64,000 bases of DNA from JBGVSA01 sp049840475 (GTDB lineage Bacteria > Pseudomonadota > Gammaproteobacteria > Burkholderiales > Rhodocyclaceae): the NCBI GenBank assembly GCA_049840475.1, contig JASGKX010000001.1, positions 310,001 through 374,000 on the forward strand. Reading direction: 5' to 3'. Under the pieces are notes generated by a model, which saw only the letters and a list, made by a program, of their open reading frames with translations, had not been told where the DNA came from and did not search any database. Below are positions 19,988-29,066 of this stretch, in pieces. Numbering within the stretch: position 1 is the stretch's first letter; the number at the start of each line of letters is the position of its first letter. The position numbers and the translations under genes were made by a program.

Positions 19988-21118
19988 ATGACCGAACCCC
20001 TAGAACGCCCGGCCAACGAGCCCGCCGCCCCTCCCCGTACGCCTCGGGCTCCACGTGCATTCTCGTGGCGCCACCCCGTGCTCATCATCATGATGATCGC
20101 GCTCGCGCTGCTTGCCTGGCAGTGGGTGGACACCCGCAACGAATTGCGCCGCACGCAGAACGAATTCACGCGGCGCCTGGCGGATGGCGACACCGCTGCC
20201 AAAGAAGCGCGCGCCATCGCGCGACAAAACCAGGAAGCGCTCCAGACGCTGCAATCCAAGACCGCCGTGCTCGAGGCCGAACAGGCACAAGCCCAGGGGC
20301 AACAGGCAGCGCTCGATTCGCTCTACCAAGAGTTCTCCCGTGCGCGCGACGAGCGCACGCTGGCCCAGGCCACGCAAGCCGTCAACATCGCCTCGCAGCA
20401 GCTTCAACTGGCGAGCAACGTACCGGCCGCGCTGGCCGCGCTGCAAGCGGCTGACAACAGCCTCGCTTCGCTCGACCGCCCGCAATTGATTTCCGTGCGC
20501 AAGCTGCTGGCGCGCGACATGGACCGCCTGCGTGCATTGCCCCTGGCCGATGTCGACAGCATGAGCGTGACGCTCGACGCGATGCTGGGCCGCATCGACA
20601 CCCTGCCGCTGGGCTTCGAACACACCCCGGCCAAAGCTGCGCTCGCGACACCACGCAACAATGTCGTTCGCAACACCCGCCGCCCGACCTCCACGCAAGC
20701 GAGTGCGCCCATTGCCACCAGTGCGCCGGTGGCCGACACGGCCGAAGCGCCGAGCTGGGTCGGCAGTCTCTTCAGCGATCTGTGGGACGAGTTCCGCGAA
20801 CTCATACGCATCGAGCGGCTCGACCGCCCCGAACCCGCGTTGCTGTCACCGCAGCACGCCATTTATCTGCGCGAAAATCTGCGCCTGCGTCTGCTGTCGG
20901 CACGCTTGGCGTTGCTCCAGCGCGACGGCAAGGTGTTCAACGAAGACGTCATGCAGTCGCGTCGCTGGCTTGAGCGCTACTTCGACGTTGATGCCCGCCC
21001 GGTGGCCGGCATGGTCGCCGAACTCAAGCAGATCGAAGGCGCGCGCCTGTCGGTCAACCTGCCCTCCCTCAACGAGACCGAAGCGGCGCTACGCAGCGTC
21101 AAGCTCGGCTCGCGCTAA
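19988..21118 (+). CDS. hemX: HemX-like membrane protein
   Basis: A 376-residue protein with a Pro-rich cytoplasmic N-terminus, one membrane segment at about 31-46, a long coiled coil at roughly 50-115 (RNELRRTQNEF...), and a periplasmic C-terminal domain (LYLRENLRLRLLSARLALLQRD around 290-315). This is the HemX family, often misnamed uroporphyrin-III C-methyltransferase although it lacks a methyltransferase fold. It follows hemD by nine bases in the haem operon. Its exact role is unclear. Confidence 0.9.
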   Translation: MTEPLERPANEPAAPPRTPRAPRAFSWRHPVLIIMMIALALLAWQWVDTRNELRRTQNEFTRRLADGDTAAKEARAIARQNQEALQTLQSKTAVLEAEQAQAQGQQAALDSLYQEFSRARDERTLAQATQAVNIASQQLQLASNVPAALAALQAADNSLASLDRPQLISVRKLLARDMDRLRALPLADVDSMSVTLDAMLGRIDTLPLGFEHTPAKAALATPRNNVVRNTRRPTSTQASAPIATSAPVADTAEAPSWVGSLFSDLWDEFRELIRIERLDRPEPALLSPQHAIYLRENLRLRLLSARLALLQRDGKVFNEDVMQSRRWLERYFDVDARPVAGMVAELKQIEGARLSVNLPSLNETEAALRSVKLGSR

Positions 21119-21132
21119 GGGAGAGACAGATC

Positions 21133-22305
21133 ATGCGCACCCTGCTGTGGTTGCTGGCCCTGTTTGCCATCGCCGCGGGCCTGGCCGTCGCCGCGCGCTA
21201 CAACACCTCCTACGCGTTGTTCGTGTGGCCGCCGTATCGCCTGCAAATTTCGATGAACCTGTTGGTGCTGCTGTGGGTCGCGGCATTCACCGTCATGTAC
21301 GGGCTGATCCGCTTCATCTCGCGCACGCTGGCATTACCGACAGCAGTGGCCGCGTTCCGCGCGGCGAAGCAACGCGAACGTGCCGCCGCTGCGCTGCGCA
21401 GCGCTGAGCGTCTGTTCATGGAAGGCCGTTTCGGCCAGGCCTATCGCAACGCCGAGCAGGCTTTCGACGGCGGTGAGTCCTGCGGGCTATCGGCGCTCAT
21501 GGCCGCTCGGTCCGCGCACGCCATGCGCGAGCCCACGCGCCGGCGCCAATGGATGGACAAGGCCAGCGCCTATGACACGGACATCCGCGCGGCGCGCCTC
21601 ATGCTCGAAGCCGAGTTCGCCATCGCTGACCGCCGCTTCGATGAAGCCGTCATGCACCTCGAAACACTGCGTGCCAGCGGTCAGCGCCATATCGCGGCAT
21701 TGCGGCTCACGCTGCAGGCCGAGCAAGCGCGCGGACGCTGGGAAGAAGTAGCGCGACTGGCCCGCCAACTGCGCAAGTACCACGCACTGACCGCAGAACA
21801 AGCAGCGCCGCTGCTGCGCCGTGCGCTGCTCGAACAACTGCGCGACGCCGATGGCGACCAGCAGAACATGCAGCGCGTATGGGCGAGCATTCCTGAAGAA
21901 GAGCGCCGCGACATAGGCTTCCTGTGCCGCGCCGTTCCGCACCTGATTGGCGCCAGCGCCGACCGCGATGCCATCGTCGCCATCGAAGAAGCCCTGCGCC
22001 GCGACTGGGAGCCCGAGTTGGCCGTACTCTACGGCCGCTGCAAGTCGCCAGAGCTACGCGACCAACTCGCCACCGCCGAGGGCTGGCTCAAGCATCATCC
22101 GGATGACGCTGGCCTGCTGCTCACACTGGGCCGCCTGTGCCTGCGCGGGCAATTGTGGGGCAAGGCTCAGAGCTATTTCGAAGCGTCTCTGTCGGTTTCG
22201 CCCAGCCGCGCTGCACACCTTGAGCTTGCGCGTCTTGCCGAGCAACTGGGCCGCGTCACCGAAGCGCAACAACACTTCCGTACGGCCGCGGAATTGGGCG
22301 CTTGA
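21133..22305 (+). CDS. hemY: HemY protein (TPR membrane protein of the haem operon)
   Basis: A 390-residue inner membrane protein. Two hydrophobic segments (about 4-22 and 40-60) are followed by FRAAKQRERAAAALRSAERLFMEGRFGQAYRNAEQ, the HemY N-terminal signature. Tetratricopeptide-like repeats fill the rest. Last gene of the operon, with GGGAGAGACAG before the ATG and a terminator at 22325-22352. It should not be confused with the Bacillus protoporphyrinogen oxidase of the same name. Confidence 0.93.
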   Translation: MRTLLWLLALFAIAAGLAVAARYNTSYALFVWPPYRLQISMNLLVLLWVAAFTVMYGLIRFISRTLALPTAVAAFRAAKQRERAAAALRSAERLFMEGRFGQAYRNAEQAFDGGESCGLSALMAARSAHAMREPTRRRQWMDKASAYDTDIRAARLMLEAEFAIADRRFDEAVMHLETLRASGQRHIAALRLTLQAEQARGRWEEVARLARQLRKYHALTAEQAAPLLRRALLEQLRDADGDQQNMQRVWASIPEEERRDIGFLCRAVPHLIGASADRDAIVAIEEALRRDWEPELAVLYGRCKSPELRDQLATAEGWLKHHPDDAGLLLTLGRLCLRGQLWGKAQSYFEASLSVSPSRAAHLELARLAEQLGRVTEAQQHFRTAAELGA

Positions 22306-22324
22306 GTCAGTTCATTGCACAAAG

Positions 22325-22352
22325 AAAAAGGGCGCCTCGGCGCCCTTTTTTC
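22325..22352. terminator. Bidirectional terminator between hemY and the VanZ gene
   Basis: aaaaagggcgcc, a two-base loop, then ggcgcccttttttc. The A run on the left and T run on the right suit both the hem operon (+) and the convergent VanZ gene (-). Confidence 0.9.
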
Positions 22353-22372
22353 TTGTCGTCGACAACCTGCAG

Positions 22373-23440
22373 CTATCGCGCCGCACTCCGAGAAGCAAGC
22401 GCCCCCTGTGCCGTCAGGTAGGCCAGCGCGAAGAAGGGCCACGAACTGGCGGCAACGGTGGTGAGGCCGTGAAAGTTAAGAAAGTTGCCCTGTTGAATGA
22501 GGCTGAGGTTGTCCCAGTCGAATGGATTCTCGGGCGCCAGATTGACCAGCGCTGTCGCGCATAACAGCGATACGCTCGCCAACGTGTGTTGAGCCCAGTT
22601 AGGCAAGCGCCATGTCAGCGCCAGCAGCGCAAAGCCGACCGCAATGCCGCGCAGCGCGCCAGGGCTGGCCCACTCCAGCGGCACGGGCGGGCGGACGAAA
22701 GCCGACGTCGCAATCATCTTTACGCACAGCCCGATCACGAACACGACAGCCAGCACACCGACTGCTGGCTCGCGCATGGTGCGACGGATGACAAGGCCGA
22801 CAGCCAGCATCTGCGCCGCAACCACGGCGGCTTCGAGTACCACGTACCGCTTGACCGAGAACGCCAACGGCGCAGGCAAGTTGAAGATTGGCCGCAGGTC
22901 GCCGTTGCCGAACAGAATGTTGCTCGGCTCCAGCAGCGTCAGCCACCACAGCGCAATGAGCACCATTCCCAGCTCGCCGATATGGCCGCGATGAAAGCGC
23001 CGCTGTCGCCAGCCCTCGAGCGCGCCGTGCTCATCGAATACACGCCCCCAGCGCACACCCATCAATGCGCCGACGAATGCACCGAAGGTGTTGCAGGCCA
23101 GATCGATATTGGAGGCCACTCGTGTCGGCAGGTAGTTCTGCGCCGACTCGATGCAGAAGCTAAACAGTCCGCAGGCGAAGGTGACGATGAACACTGCGCG
23201 CCAACCTCGTTGATGCTGGCGTAGCGCCGAGGCGAAAACGAATCCCAAGGGGATGTAGCCGAGCACGTTGAAGATCGTGTCGGTCCAGGTGAACCAGCGC
23301 GGCCAGGGCAGCGTCAGAAATACGAACGGGCTGGTGCCGATATCGCGCCAGCCCGTGAACGGGAAGAGACAGGCATACACCGTGAGCAGCGCATAGGCGA
23401 CGGTCAGGTGGGCCGGTAGTCTCCCCGTGCGGATCACCAT
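22373..23440 (-). CDS. VanZ family membrane protein
   Basis: A 355-residue polytopic membrane protein with eight or nine hydrophobic segments. The VanZ-like N-terminal half has FPFTGWRDIG, DTIFNVLGYIPLGFVFA, FCIESAQNYLPTRVASNIDLACNTFGAFVGA, the conserved VanZ core. The C-terminal half adds further membrane segments. Start 23440 was chosen because it follows the upstream symporter stop by seven bases. Function unknown; in some Gram-positives VanZ gives teicoplanin resistance, which should not be assumed here. Confidence 0.85.
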   Translation of the reverse strand: MVIRTGRLPAHLTVAYALLTVYACLFPFTGWRDIGTSPFVFLTLPWPRWFTWTDTIFNVLGYIPLGFVFASALRQHQRGWRAVFIVTFACGLFSFCIESAQNYLPTRVASNIDLACNTFGAFVGALMGVRWGRVFDEHGALEGWRQRRFHRGHIGELGMVLIALWWLTLLEPSNILFGNGDLRPIFNLPAPLAFSVKRYVVLEAAVVAAQMLAVGLVIRRTMREPAVGVLAVVFVIGLCVKMIATSAFVRPPVPLEWASPGALRGIAVGFALLALTWRLPNWAQHTLASVSLLCATALVNLAPENPFDWDNLSLIQQGNFLNFHGLTTVAASSWPFFALAYLTAQGALASRSAAR

Positions 23441-23447
23441 TCCGTCA

Positions 23448-24962
23448 CTAGACTCCGGCGCCCTTGCCTTCCGCAGCCACTTGCGGCGGCGAGGCGTGCA
23501 AAGCGTGGTGCACCACATGGCCCGGCACCGGAACGGGTGGTGTGCGGAGCTTCTGCGGCAATAGCGAGAACACGATGAAGCTCACCAACGACACCAGGAA
23601 GCCCACGAAGTGCGGCAGCCAAACCTCGGTCCACGCTGGTGCCGTCACTTCAAGCGAGACCCAGCTCACCAGGCCGAGCACCATCGATACGACCGCGCCT
23701 TGCGTCGTCGAGCGCTTCCAATAAACACCCAGCGCCAGCGGCACGAACGCCGCCACCAGCGTGACCTTGTAGGCATTTTCGACCAGACCGTAGATGGACA
23801 ACGTGGTGTTCATGGCGATGTAGGTGACCACCGTGGTAAAGACCAGCACCACCGCTTGCATCCAGCGCAGGAATTGCTTGTCGGTCATCGCCGGCCACTT
23901 GCGCACCAGGATCGGGCGCAACAGGTTCTCGGCGAAGGTCACCGACGGCGCCAGCAGCGTAGCCGAAGCGCAGCTCTTGATCGCCGACAGCAGTGCACCG
24001 AAGAACATCACCTGCGCGAACAGCGGCGCCTTCTCCAGCAACAGCTTGGGCAGGATCAGTTGCGAATCGGTATCGATGTACTTGGCGACCAGATCCGGCG
24101 CGATGAGCGTGGCGCAGTAGGCCAGGAACATCGGGATGAAGGTGAAGCAGAAATACAGGATCGCGCCCAGTACGGTGGCGCGCACGGCGATGTTTTCATT
24201 GGCCGACGACTGCACGCGCTGGAACACGTCCTGCTGCGGCACGGATCCGAACATCATCGTCACCAGCGTGCCGGCGAACAGCACCATGGCATTCAGGTTG
24301 AAGTCAGGCCAGAAGTTGAACTTGCCTGCAGCATGCGCGTGCGCCACGACGGTTGTCACGCCGCCCGCCATGTTGCCCACGTCCCAGCCGAGGTAAACCA
24401 ACCCTACGACGATCACGATCATCTGGATGAAGTCGGTGATAGCCACCGACCACATGCCGCCGAACAAGGTATAGATAAGAACCGACCCCGAACCCAGCGC
24501 CATGCCGAGTTCTTGCGACACGGCCCCGTCGGACAGCACGAAGAACACCAGCCCGAGCGCCTTGATCTGCGCAGCCACCCAGCCCAGGTACGAGATCACG
24601 ATGCACATCGTCGTGATGGCCTCGACCGTACGGCCAAAGCGCAGGCGGTAATAGTCGCCCACCGTCAGCAGATTGAGCCGGTACAGCGGCTTGGCGAAGA
24701 ACAGGCCGACGATCACCAGACACAACGACGAGCCGAACGGATCGGCGACGACGCCGCCCAGCCCTTCCTGCAGGAATGTGGCAGGAATGCCAAGCACGGC
24801 TTCCGAGCCGAACCAGGTCGCAAATACGGTCGCCACCACAATGTGGAATGGCAGCGCGCGGCTGGCCACCGCGAAGTCCTTCGTGTCATGTACGCGCAAC
24901 GCGGCGTAAAGGCCGATGGCGATCGATACCAGCCAGTAGATGATGACAAAAGTCAAAAGCAT
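23448..24962 (-). CDS. Sodium:solute symporter family protein
   Basis: A 504-residue inner membrane transporter of the SSF family with about 13 hydrophobic segments. Landmarks are FAVASRALPFHIVVATVFATWFGSEAVLG near the N-terminus, YYRLRFGRTVEAITTMCIVISYLGWVAAQIKALG (helix 3-4), and QDVFQRVQSSANEN. These proteins couple Na+ entry to uptake of small solutes; the substrate cannot be told from sequence. The start at 24962 lacks a strong ribosome site; a slightly longer N-terminus is possible. Forms an operon with the VanZ gene. Confidence 0.88.
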   Translation of the reverse strand: MLLTFVIIYWLVSIAIGLYAALRVHDTKDFAVASRALPFHIVVATVFATWFGSEAVLGIPATFLQEGLGGVVADPFGSSLCLVIVGLFFAKPLYRLNLLTVGDYYRLRFGRTVEAITTMCIVISYLGWVAAQIKALGLVFFVLSDGAVSQELGMALGSGSVLIYTLFGGMWSVAITDFIQMIVIVVGLVYLGWDVGNMAGGVTTVVAHAHAAGKFNFWPDFNLNAMVLFAGTLVTMMFGSVPQQDVFQRVQSSANENIAVRATVLGAILYFCFTFIPMFLAYCATLIAPDLVAKYIDTDSQLILPKLLLEKAPLFAQVMFFGALLSAIKSCASATLLAPSVTFAENLLRPILVRKWPAMTDKQFLRWMQAVVLVFTTVVTYIAMNTTLSIYGLVENAYKVTLVAAFVPLALGVYWKRSTTQGAVVSMVLGLVSWVSLEVTAPAWTEVWLPHFVGFLVSLVSFIVFSLLPQKLRTPPVPVPGHVVHHALHASPPQVAAEGKGAGV

Positions 24963-25145
24963 GATGAGTGCAGGCGCAAGGCTCGAAAAAGGCCCTCCCC
25001 GGGGCCCCGTACCCAAGCAATTTTCGGGCACGCGATTGTATCGCCAACGGGCGGACGCGGGGGGCCTGCTGTCGTATTGCCAACAGACCGGCAGGCCTGT
25101 GGCAGAGGGGCTCTGGAGGCGCCGCCTGAGCGGCGACGGACGGTG

Positions 25146-25427
25146 TCAGCGCTTAAGTTCGCCAAGCAGTTCGGCGCTACGCTTTTGGAGTCCCTTGTAG
25201 GACTTCTCCCATTCGTCGTTGCGCGGTTGCACTGCGACGAACTGACGCACCAGCACCAACAAGCGATCCATCTCCGCCTGCAACGCGGCGTGGCGCTTTT
25301 CGAGCTGATCGTACTCTTCGGCATAGACGAAACTGACCTTGCGGTCCTGGCAGATCCCGACGCAATTCTGCGGACCATCGATCCGGCCGCAGCCAATGCA
25401 CTGCCAGGCTTGCATATGTTCAACCAT
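25146..25427 (-). CDS. Small cysteine-rich protein with coiled coil
   Basis: A 93-residue protein. The N-terminal third has four cysteines in CIGCGRIDGPQNCVGICQD (residues 10-28), a likely zinc site. The rest is a charged helix, probably coiled coil (YAEEYDQLEKRHAALQAEMDRL). No family I can name. It lies between the symporter and the DUF255 gene on the same strand. Alternative start at residue 5. Confidence 0.6.
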   Translation of the reverse strand: MVEHMQAWQCIGCGRIDGPQNCVGICQDRKVSFVYAEEYDQLEKRHAALQAEMDRLLVLVRQFVAVQPRNDEWEKSYKGLQKRSAELLGELKR

Positions 25428-25484
25428 AGGTCTTTTCCTTCAGGACTTGCAGGGGGATGGCCATTCTAAGGTCAGAGAAAACTG

Positions 25485-27515
25485 TCAGGCAGAAGCACTA
25501 CCGCTATCAAGCGTTTCCATGAGACACGTCAGATCGGAAATGGGCGCAAGGCAAGTATTGGCGCGGCATACCCATGCCGCCGATGGGGTCATGGGCTTGT
25601 CGAGCGCCGTCGGCAAGGCGTCCGATTGGGGCGACACGATCAGCGCATCCGCTTGTGCACGAGCCACCAACGCCGCATGCCACGCCTGGGCCGACGCACC
25701 ACGCAGGACGACGATCGCGGGCGGAGCGACGTATTCACGCAGCGCCGAGAGCAGGCCGCTGTAACCGGCAGGGTTGGCCGCCATCGCCGGATAGAAAAGC
25801 GCCAGCGTGCGCGCGGCCGCATCGACGTAGCGCGGCTCGCCGACGAGATGGCCGTATCGCTGCAAAACGTACGCCGCCGTACCATTGCCGGCTGGCATGG
25901 CATTGTCATGTCCAGGCTTGGGGCGCAGGATCAGCGCTTCGTGATCGTGCCGGGTAAAGTGAAAACCGCCCTGATGCACGTCTTCAAATTCGTCGAGCAG
26001 CGCATCGGCCAATCGCCCCGCAAACGACAGATCCTCGACGCGAAAACCCGCTTGCAGCAATTCCAGCGCCGCGCCGAGCAGGTATGCGTGATCGTCGAGA
26101 TAGGCATTCAGTTGCGCGTGCCCGTTGCGCCATGTAGCCAGCAGACGCCCCTCCCGCCACAGCGGCTGGCGTACAAAGTCCATCGCCCGCTGTGCCGAGT
26201 CGAGCCACGCCGGCTCACCCAACACGCCAGCCGCGTGCGCCATGCCCGCAATCATCAGCCCGTTCCAACTCGCTATGACCTTGTCATCACGCATGGGCGG
26301 CACCCGCTCACGACGATGGGCCAGCAAGCGCATGCGCGCCACGTCGATCCTTGCCTGCACATCGCGCTCGCTCAAACCGTGTCGTGCAGCAAGTTCGTCG
26401 GCAGATCGTGCAATGCGCAGATGCCATGCGGAGCCCTCGAAGTTCGGGCGCAGGTCGAGCCCGAAGTGCTCAAGCAGCAACTCACGCGAAACAGGATCTT
26501 CGATGAGCGCCGCGACCTCGTCGCGCTGCCACACGTAGTAGCGCCCCTCCTCGCCCTCGGAGTCCGCATCGAGCGCCGAGTAGTAGCCGCCTTCCGGCGC
26601 TTGCATGTATTCCATGACCCAGCGCGCCGTCTCGCTGGCTACTCGACGATAGAACTCGTCACCGCTCATCGCCCACGCATCGGCATACAGCGCGATCAAC
26701 AAACCGTTGTCATAGAGCATTTTTTCGAAATGCGGAATCTCCCAGCGCTCATCGACGCTGTAGCGATAGAAGCCGCCGGCCAACTGGTCGTACAGACCGC
26801 CCTCGGCCATTCGGCGCAAGGTAAACAGAAACGCATGGCGCGCCTGGGGATCGCCTGTGCTGGCCACGTTGCGCAGCAGGGACAGATCGGCGGGATGCGG
26901 GAATTTCGGCGCGACGCCGAAGCCGCCGTGGCGCGTGTCGAAATTGGCGAGCAATGTGCGGATAGCGCTCGAGATCGGCGAAGCATCCATCGCCTGCGCA
27001 GCCTCTCCTCGCGGCAGCAAGCGCTGCAGCGCGCCACGCATGCTTTCGTTCTGCGAGGCAATGGCATCGCGCTGCTCGTGATATGCGGCGGCCACTCGCT
27101 CAAGCACATCGACAAAGGCCATCAGTCCGTGACTTGCTTCGCGCGGAAAATACGTGCCGCTGAAAAACGGCGTGCCGTCTGGCGACAGGAACATCGTGAG
27201 CGGCCACCCGCCACCGCGCTGAGCGAGCATCTGGTGTGCGGACTGATAGATCTGGTCGAGGTCCGGGCGCTCTTCTCGATCGACCTTGATATTCACAAAC
27301 AGCGCGTTCATCAGTGCTGCCGTGCCCACGTCTTCGAAGGATTCATGTGCCATGACGTGGCACCAGTGGCAAGCGGAATAGCCGATCGACAACAGGATCG
27401 GCTTGTCCTGCGAGCGTGCGACCTCAAGCGCGGCTTCGCTCCACGGCCACCAGTCGACCGGGTTCGACGCATGTTGCAACAGGTAGGGAGACGTCTCAGC
27501 GGCGAGTCGGTTCAT
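25485..27515 (-). CDS. DUF255 thioredoxin-fold / (alpha/alpha)6 barrel protein (YyaL-like)
   Basis: A 676-residue soluble protein. The N-terminal 160 residues form a thioredoxin-like domain with NRLAAETSPYLLQHASNPVDWWPW and a CxxC site in YSACHWCHVMAHESFED. The remainder resembles the N-acylglucosamine 2-epimerase-type alpha/alpha barrel (HFEKMLYDNGLLIALYADAW, then YYSALDADSEGEEG). Domain order and length match bacterial YyaL and human SSP411. Function is unresolved in all relatives. Start 27515 precedes the conserved NRLAAE. Confidence 0.9.
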   Translation of the reverse strand: MNRLAAETSPYLLQHASNPVDWWPWSEAALEVARSQDKPILLSIGYSACHWCHVMAHESFEDVGTAALMNALFVNIKVDREERPDLDQIYQSAHQMLAQRGGGWPLTMFLSPDGTPFFSGTYFPREASHGLMAFVDVLERVAAAYHEQRDAIASQNESMRGALQRLLPRGEAAQAMDASPISSAIRTLLANFDTRHGGFGVAPKFPHPADLSLLRNVASTGDPQARHAFLFTLRRMAEGGLYDQLAGGFYRYSVDERWEIPHFEKMLYDNGLLIALYADAWAMSGDEFYRRVASETARWVMEYMQAPEGGYYSALDADSEGEEGRYYVWQRDEVAALIEDPVSRELLLEHFGLDLRPNFEGSAWHLRIARSADELAARHGLSERDVQARIDVARMRLLAHRRERVPPMRDDKVIASWNGLMIAGMAHAAGVLGEPAWLDSAQRAMDFVRQPLWREGRLLATWRNGHAQLNAYLDDHAYLLGAALELLQAGFRVEDLSFAGRLADALLDEFEDVHQGGFHFTRHDHEALILRPKPGHDNAMPAGNGTAAYVLQRYGHLVGEPRYVDAAARTLALFYPAMAANPAGYSGLLSALREYVAPPAIVVLRGASAQAWHAALVARAQADALIVSPQSDALPTALDKPMTPSAAWVCRANTCLAPISDLTCLMETLDSGSASA

Positions 27516-27644
27516 GGGCGCCCTCGTGCGACGCATAGCCAGGGGAATTCCCGCAGAAAGCCGGTTCTGCTTGGATCGCTGAACGCGATGTGGATTCCCG
27601 CCGAAACGGGCAGGTTCTCTCGGTGAGCCCGAACGGGCCGGAGG

Positions 27645-28055
27645 CTACTCGCGCGTCAGCGCAAGCTCAGCCAGACGGCGGTGCACCGCATGCGTTGCGT
27701 GCGGCAGCAGACCGGCAAGATCGTCCAGCTCGAATCGCTCCGGGTCGATCGACAGGCCGCTGGCAAAGGAAATCTGTACACAGCCGGGGCGCTGGCGAGC
27801 CATGCCCAGCAGCATGAGCATGGGAAGCGGATTGCCGATGCGCGGCGCGCTGCCGCGCAGGCTGTCCTGCGAGAGCAGGAAGAACGGTTGCGGTGTGCTG
27901 TGATGGCGCACGGTCCAGATGCGCTCGCGCGCATCCACGCGAGTGACGAATTGGGTGACCCCGCTCCAGCGTGCCAGCACGCGCTCTGCCACAGCTACCA
28001 ATTCCGGCCACGGCAGGTTGCTGCGCCACATGAAGGTCTCAAGGCCCTGGCTCAT
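27645..28055 (-). CDS. Conserved hypothetical protein
   Basis: A 136-residue soluble protein starting MSQGLETFMWRSNLPWPELV. No signal peptide, membrane segment or recognisable motif. The C-terminal part is Leu/Ala rich (LDDLAGLLPHATHAVHRRLAELAL). It lies between the DUF255 gene and pyrF on the same strand, 119 bases after pyrF. The open frame and local codon use support a real gene, but I cannot assign a function. Confidence 0.55.
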   Translation of the reverse strand: MSQGLETFMWRSNLPWPELVAVAERVLARWSGVTQFVTRVDARERIWTVRHHSTPQPFFLLSQDSLRGSAPRIGNPLPMLMLLGMARQRPGCVQISFASGLSIDPERFELDDLAGLLPHATHAVHRRLAELALTRE

Positions 28056-28174
28056 CGCAAACGGATTGTCTCTCGTATTCGGGGCTCCTGGCGGAGCCCG
28101 GGAATGCAATTAACGGCCGTACCGACAGGACCTGAAGCCCCACACGGCGCACGTAACAGTGCGCAACAGTTGCG

Positions 28175-28990
28175 TCAGCGGAAGCGGTTGATGTCGTCGC
28201 GCGTTGCCGTGGCGACGGCACGGGCGGCAGTGGCGAAGTCTTCACCGCTGCTGGCGAACAGGATCGCACGCGAAGAGTTGATCATCAGCCCCGTGCCAAC
28301 TGCCGTGCGCCCGGCCTTGACGGTGGCCTCCACATCGCCCCCTTGCGCCCCCACGCCCGGCACCAACAGCGGCATGTTGCCGACGAGCGAACGCACCTGC
28401 GCAAGTTCCTGCGGGAACGTCGCGCCCACGACCAGCGAACATTGGCCGTTGGCGTTCCACTTTTCCGCCACCATGGCCGCGACATGTTCGTAAAGCTTGC
28501 GGCCACCCGCCAGCTCCAGTGCCTGCAGGTCTGAGCCACCTGCGTTGCTCGTACGGCACAGCACGATCAGCCCACGGTCGGTGTACTCAAGATACGGCTG
28601 TACCGAATCGAAACCCATGTAGGGATTGACCGTGAGCGCATCGGCCTGGAAACGCTCGAACGCTTCGCGCGCGTATTGCGTCGCGGTGGCTCCGATGTCG
28701 CCGCGCTTGGCGTCGAGAATCACGGGGATGTCCGGATAGGTACGATGGATGTATGCCATCAGCGTCTGCAACTGGTCTTCTGCCGCCGCGCTGGCGAAAT
28801 AGGCGATTTGCGGTTTGAAGGCGCAGACCAGATCCGCGGTGGCGTTGACGATTTCCTTGCAGAACTGGTAGATGCCATCCGGCAGCCCACGCAGATGCTC
28901 GGGCAAGCGGGTCTGGTCCGGGTCGAGGCCGACGCACAGCAGCGAGTTGTTGCGTTGCCAGGCTTGGGCAAGCCGTTCAGAGAAGTTCAT
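28175..28990 (-). CDS. pyrF: Orotidine 5'-phosphate decarboxylase (type 2)
   Basis: A 271-residue TIM-barrel enzyme making UMP in the last step of pyrimidine synthesis. It has LLCVGLDPD near residue 20, CAFKPQIAYF, and the catalytic Lys/Asp loop LDAKRGDIGATA around residue 95, the form found in the longer group 2 enzymes. VPGVGAQGG and TAVGTGLMINSSRAI bind the phosphate. Length fits group 2. Confidence 0.96.
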   Translation of the reverse strand: MNFSERLAQAWQRNNSLLCVGLDPDQTRLPEHLRGLPDGIYQFCKEIVNATADLVCAFKPQIAYFASAAAEDQLQTLMAYIHRTYPDIPVILDAKRGDIGATATQYAREAFERFQADALTVNPYMGFDSVQPYLEYTDRGLIVLCRTSNAGGSDLQALELAGGRKLYEHVAAMVAEKWNANGQCSLVVGATFPQELAQVRSLVGNMPLLVPGVGAQGGDVEATVKAGRTAVGTGLMINSSRAILFASSGEDFATAARAVATATRDDINRFR

Positions 28991-29066
28991 GGTGCGTCCT
29001 TTGTGCAGTACGTCGAATGTCGTCGAGGCGGTCAGGCCGAGATGTTACCGGCAGGCGCGGCCAACA

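Noticed and set aside
23610..25469. 619-codon open frame on the plus strand
   Set aside because: It is antisense to the sodium symporter; the His/Arg/Gln-rich product is typical of GC-rich shadow frames.
25626..27626. 666-codon open frame on the plus strand
   Set aside because: Antisense to the DUF255 gene, whose protein has clear family motifs; no motif on this strand.
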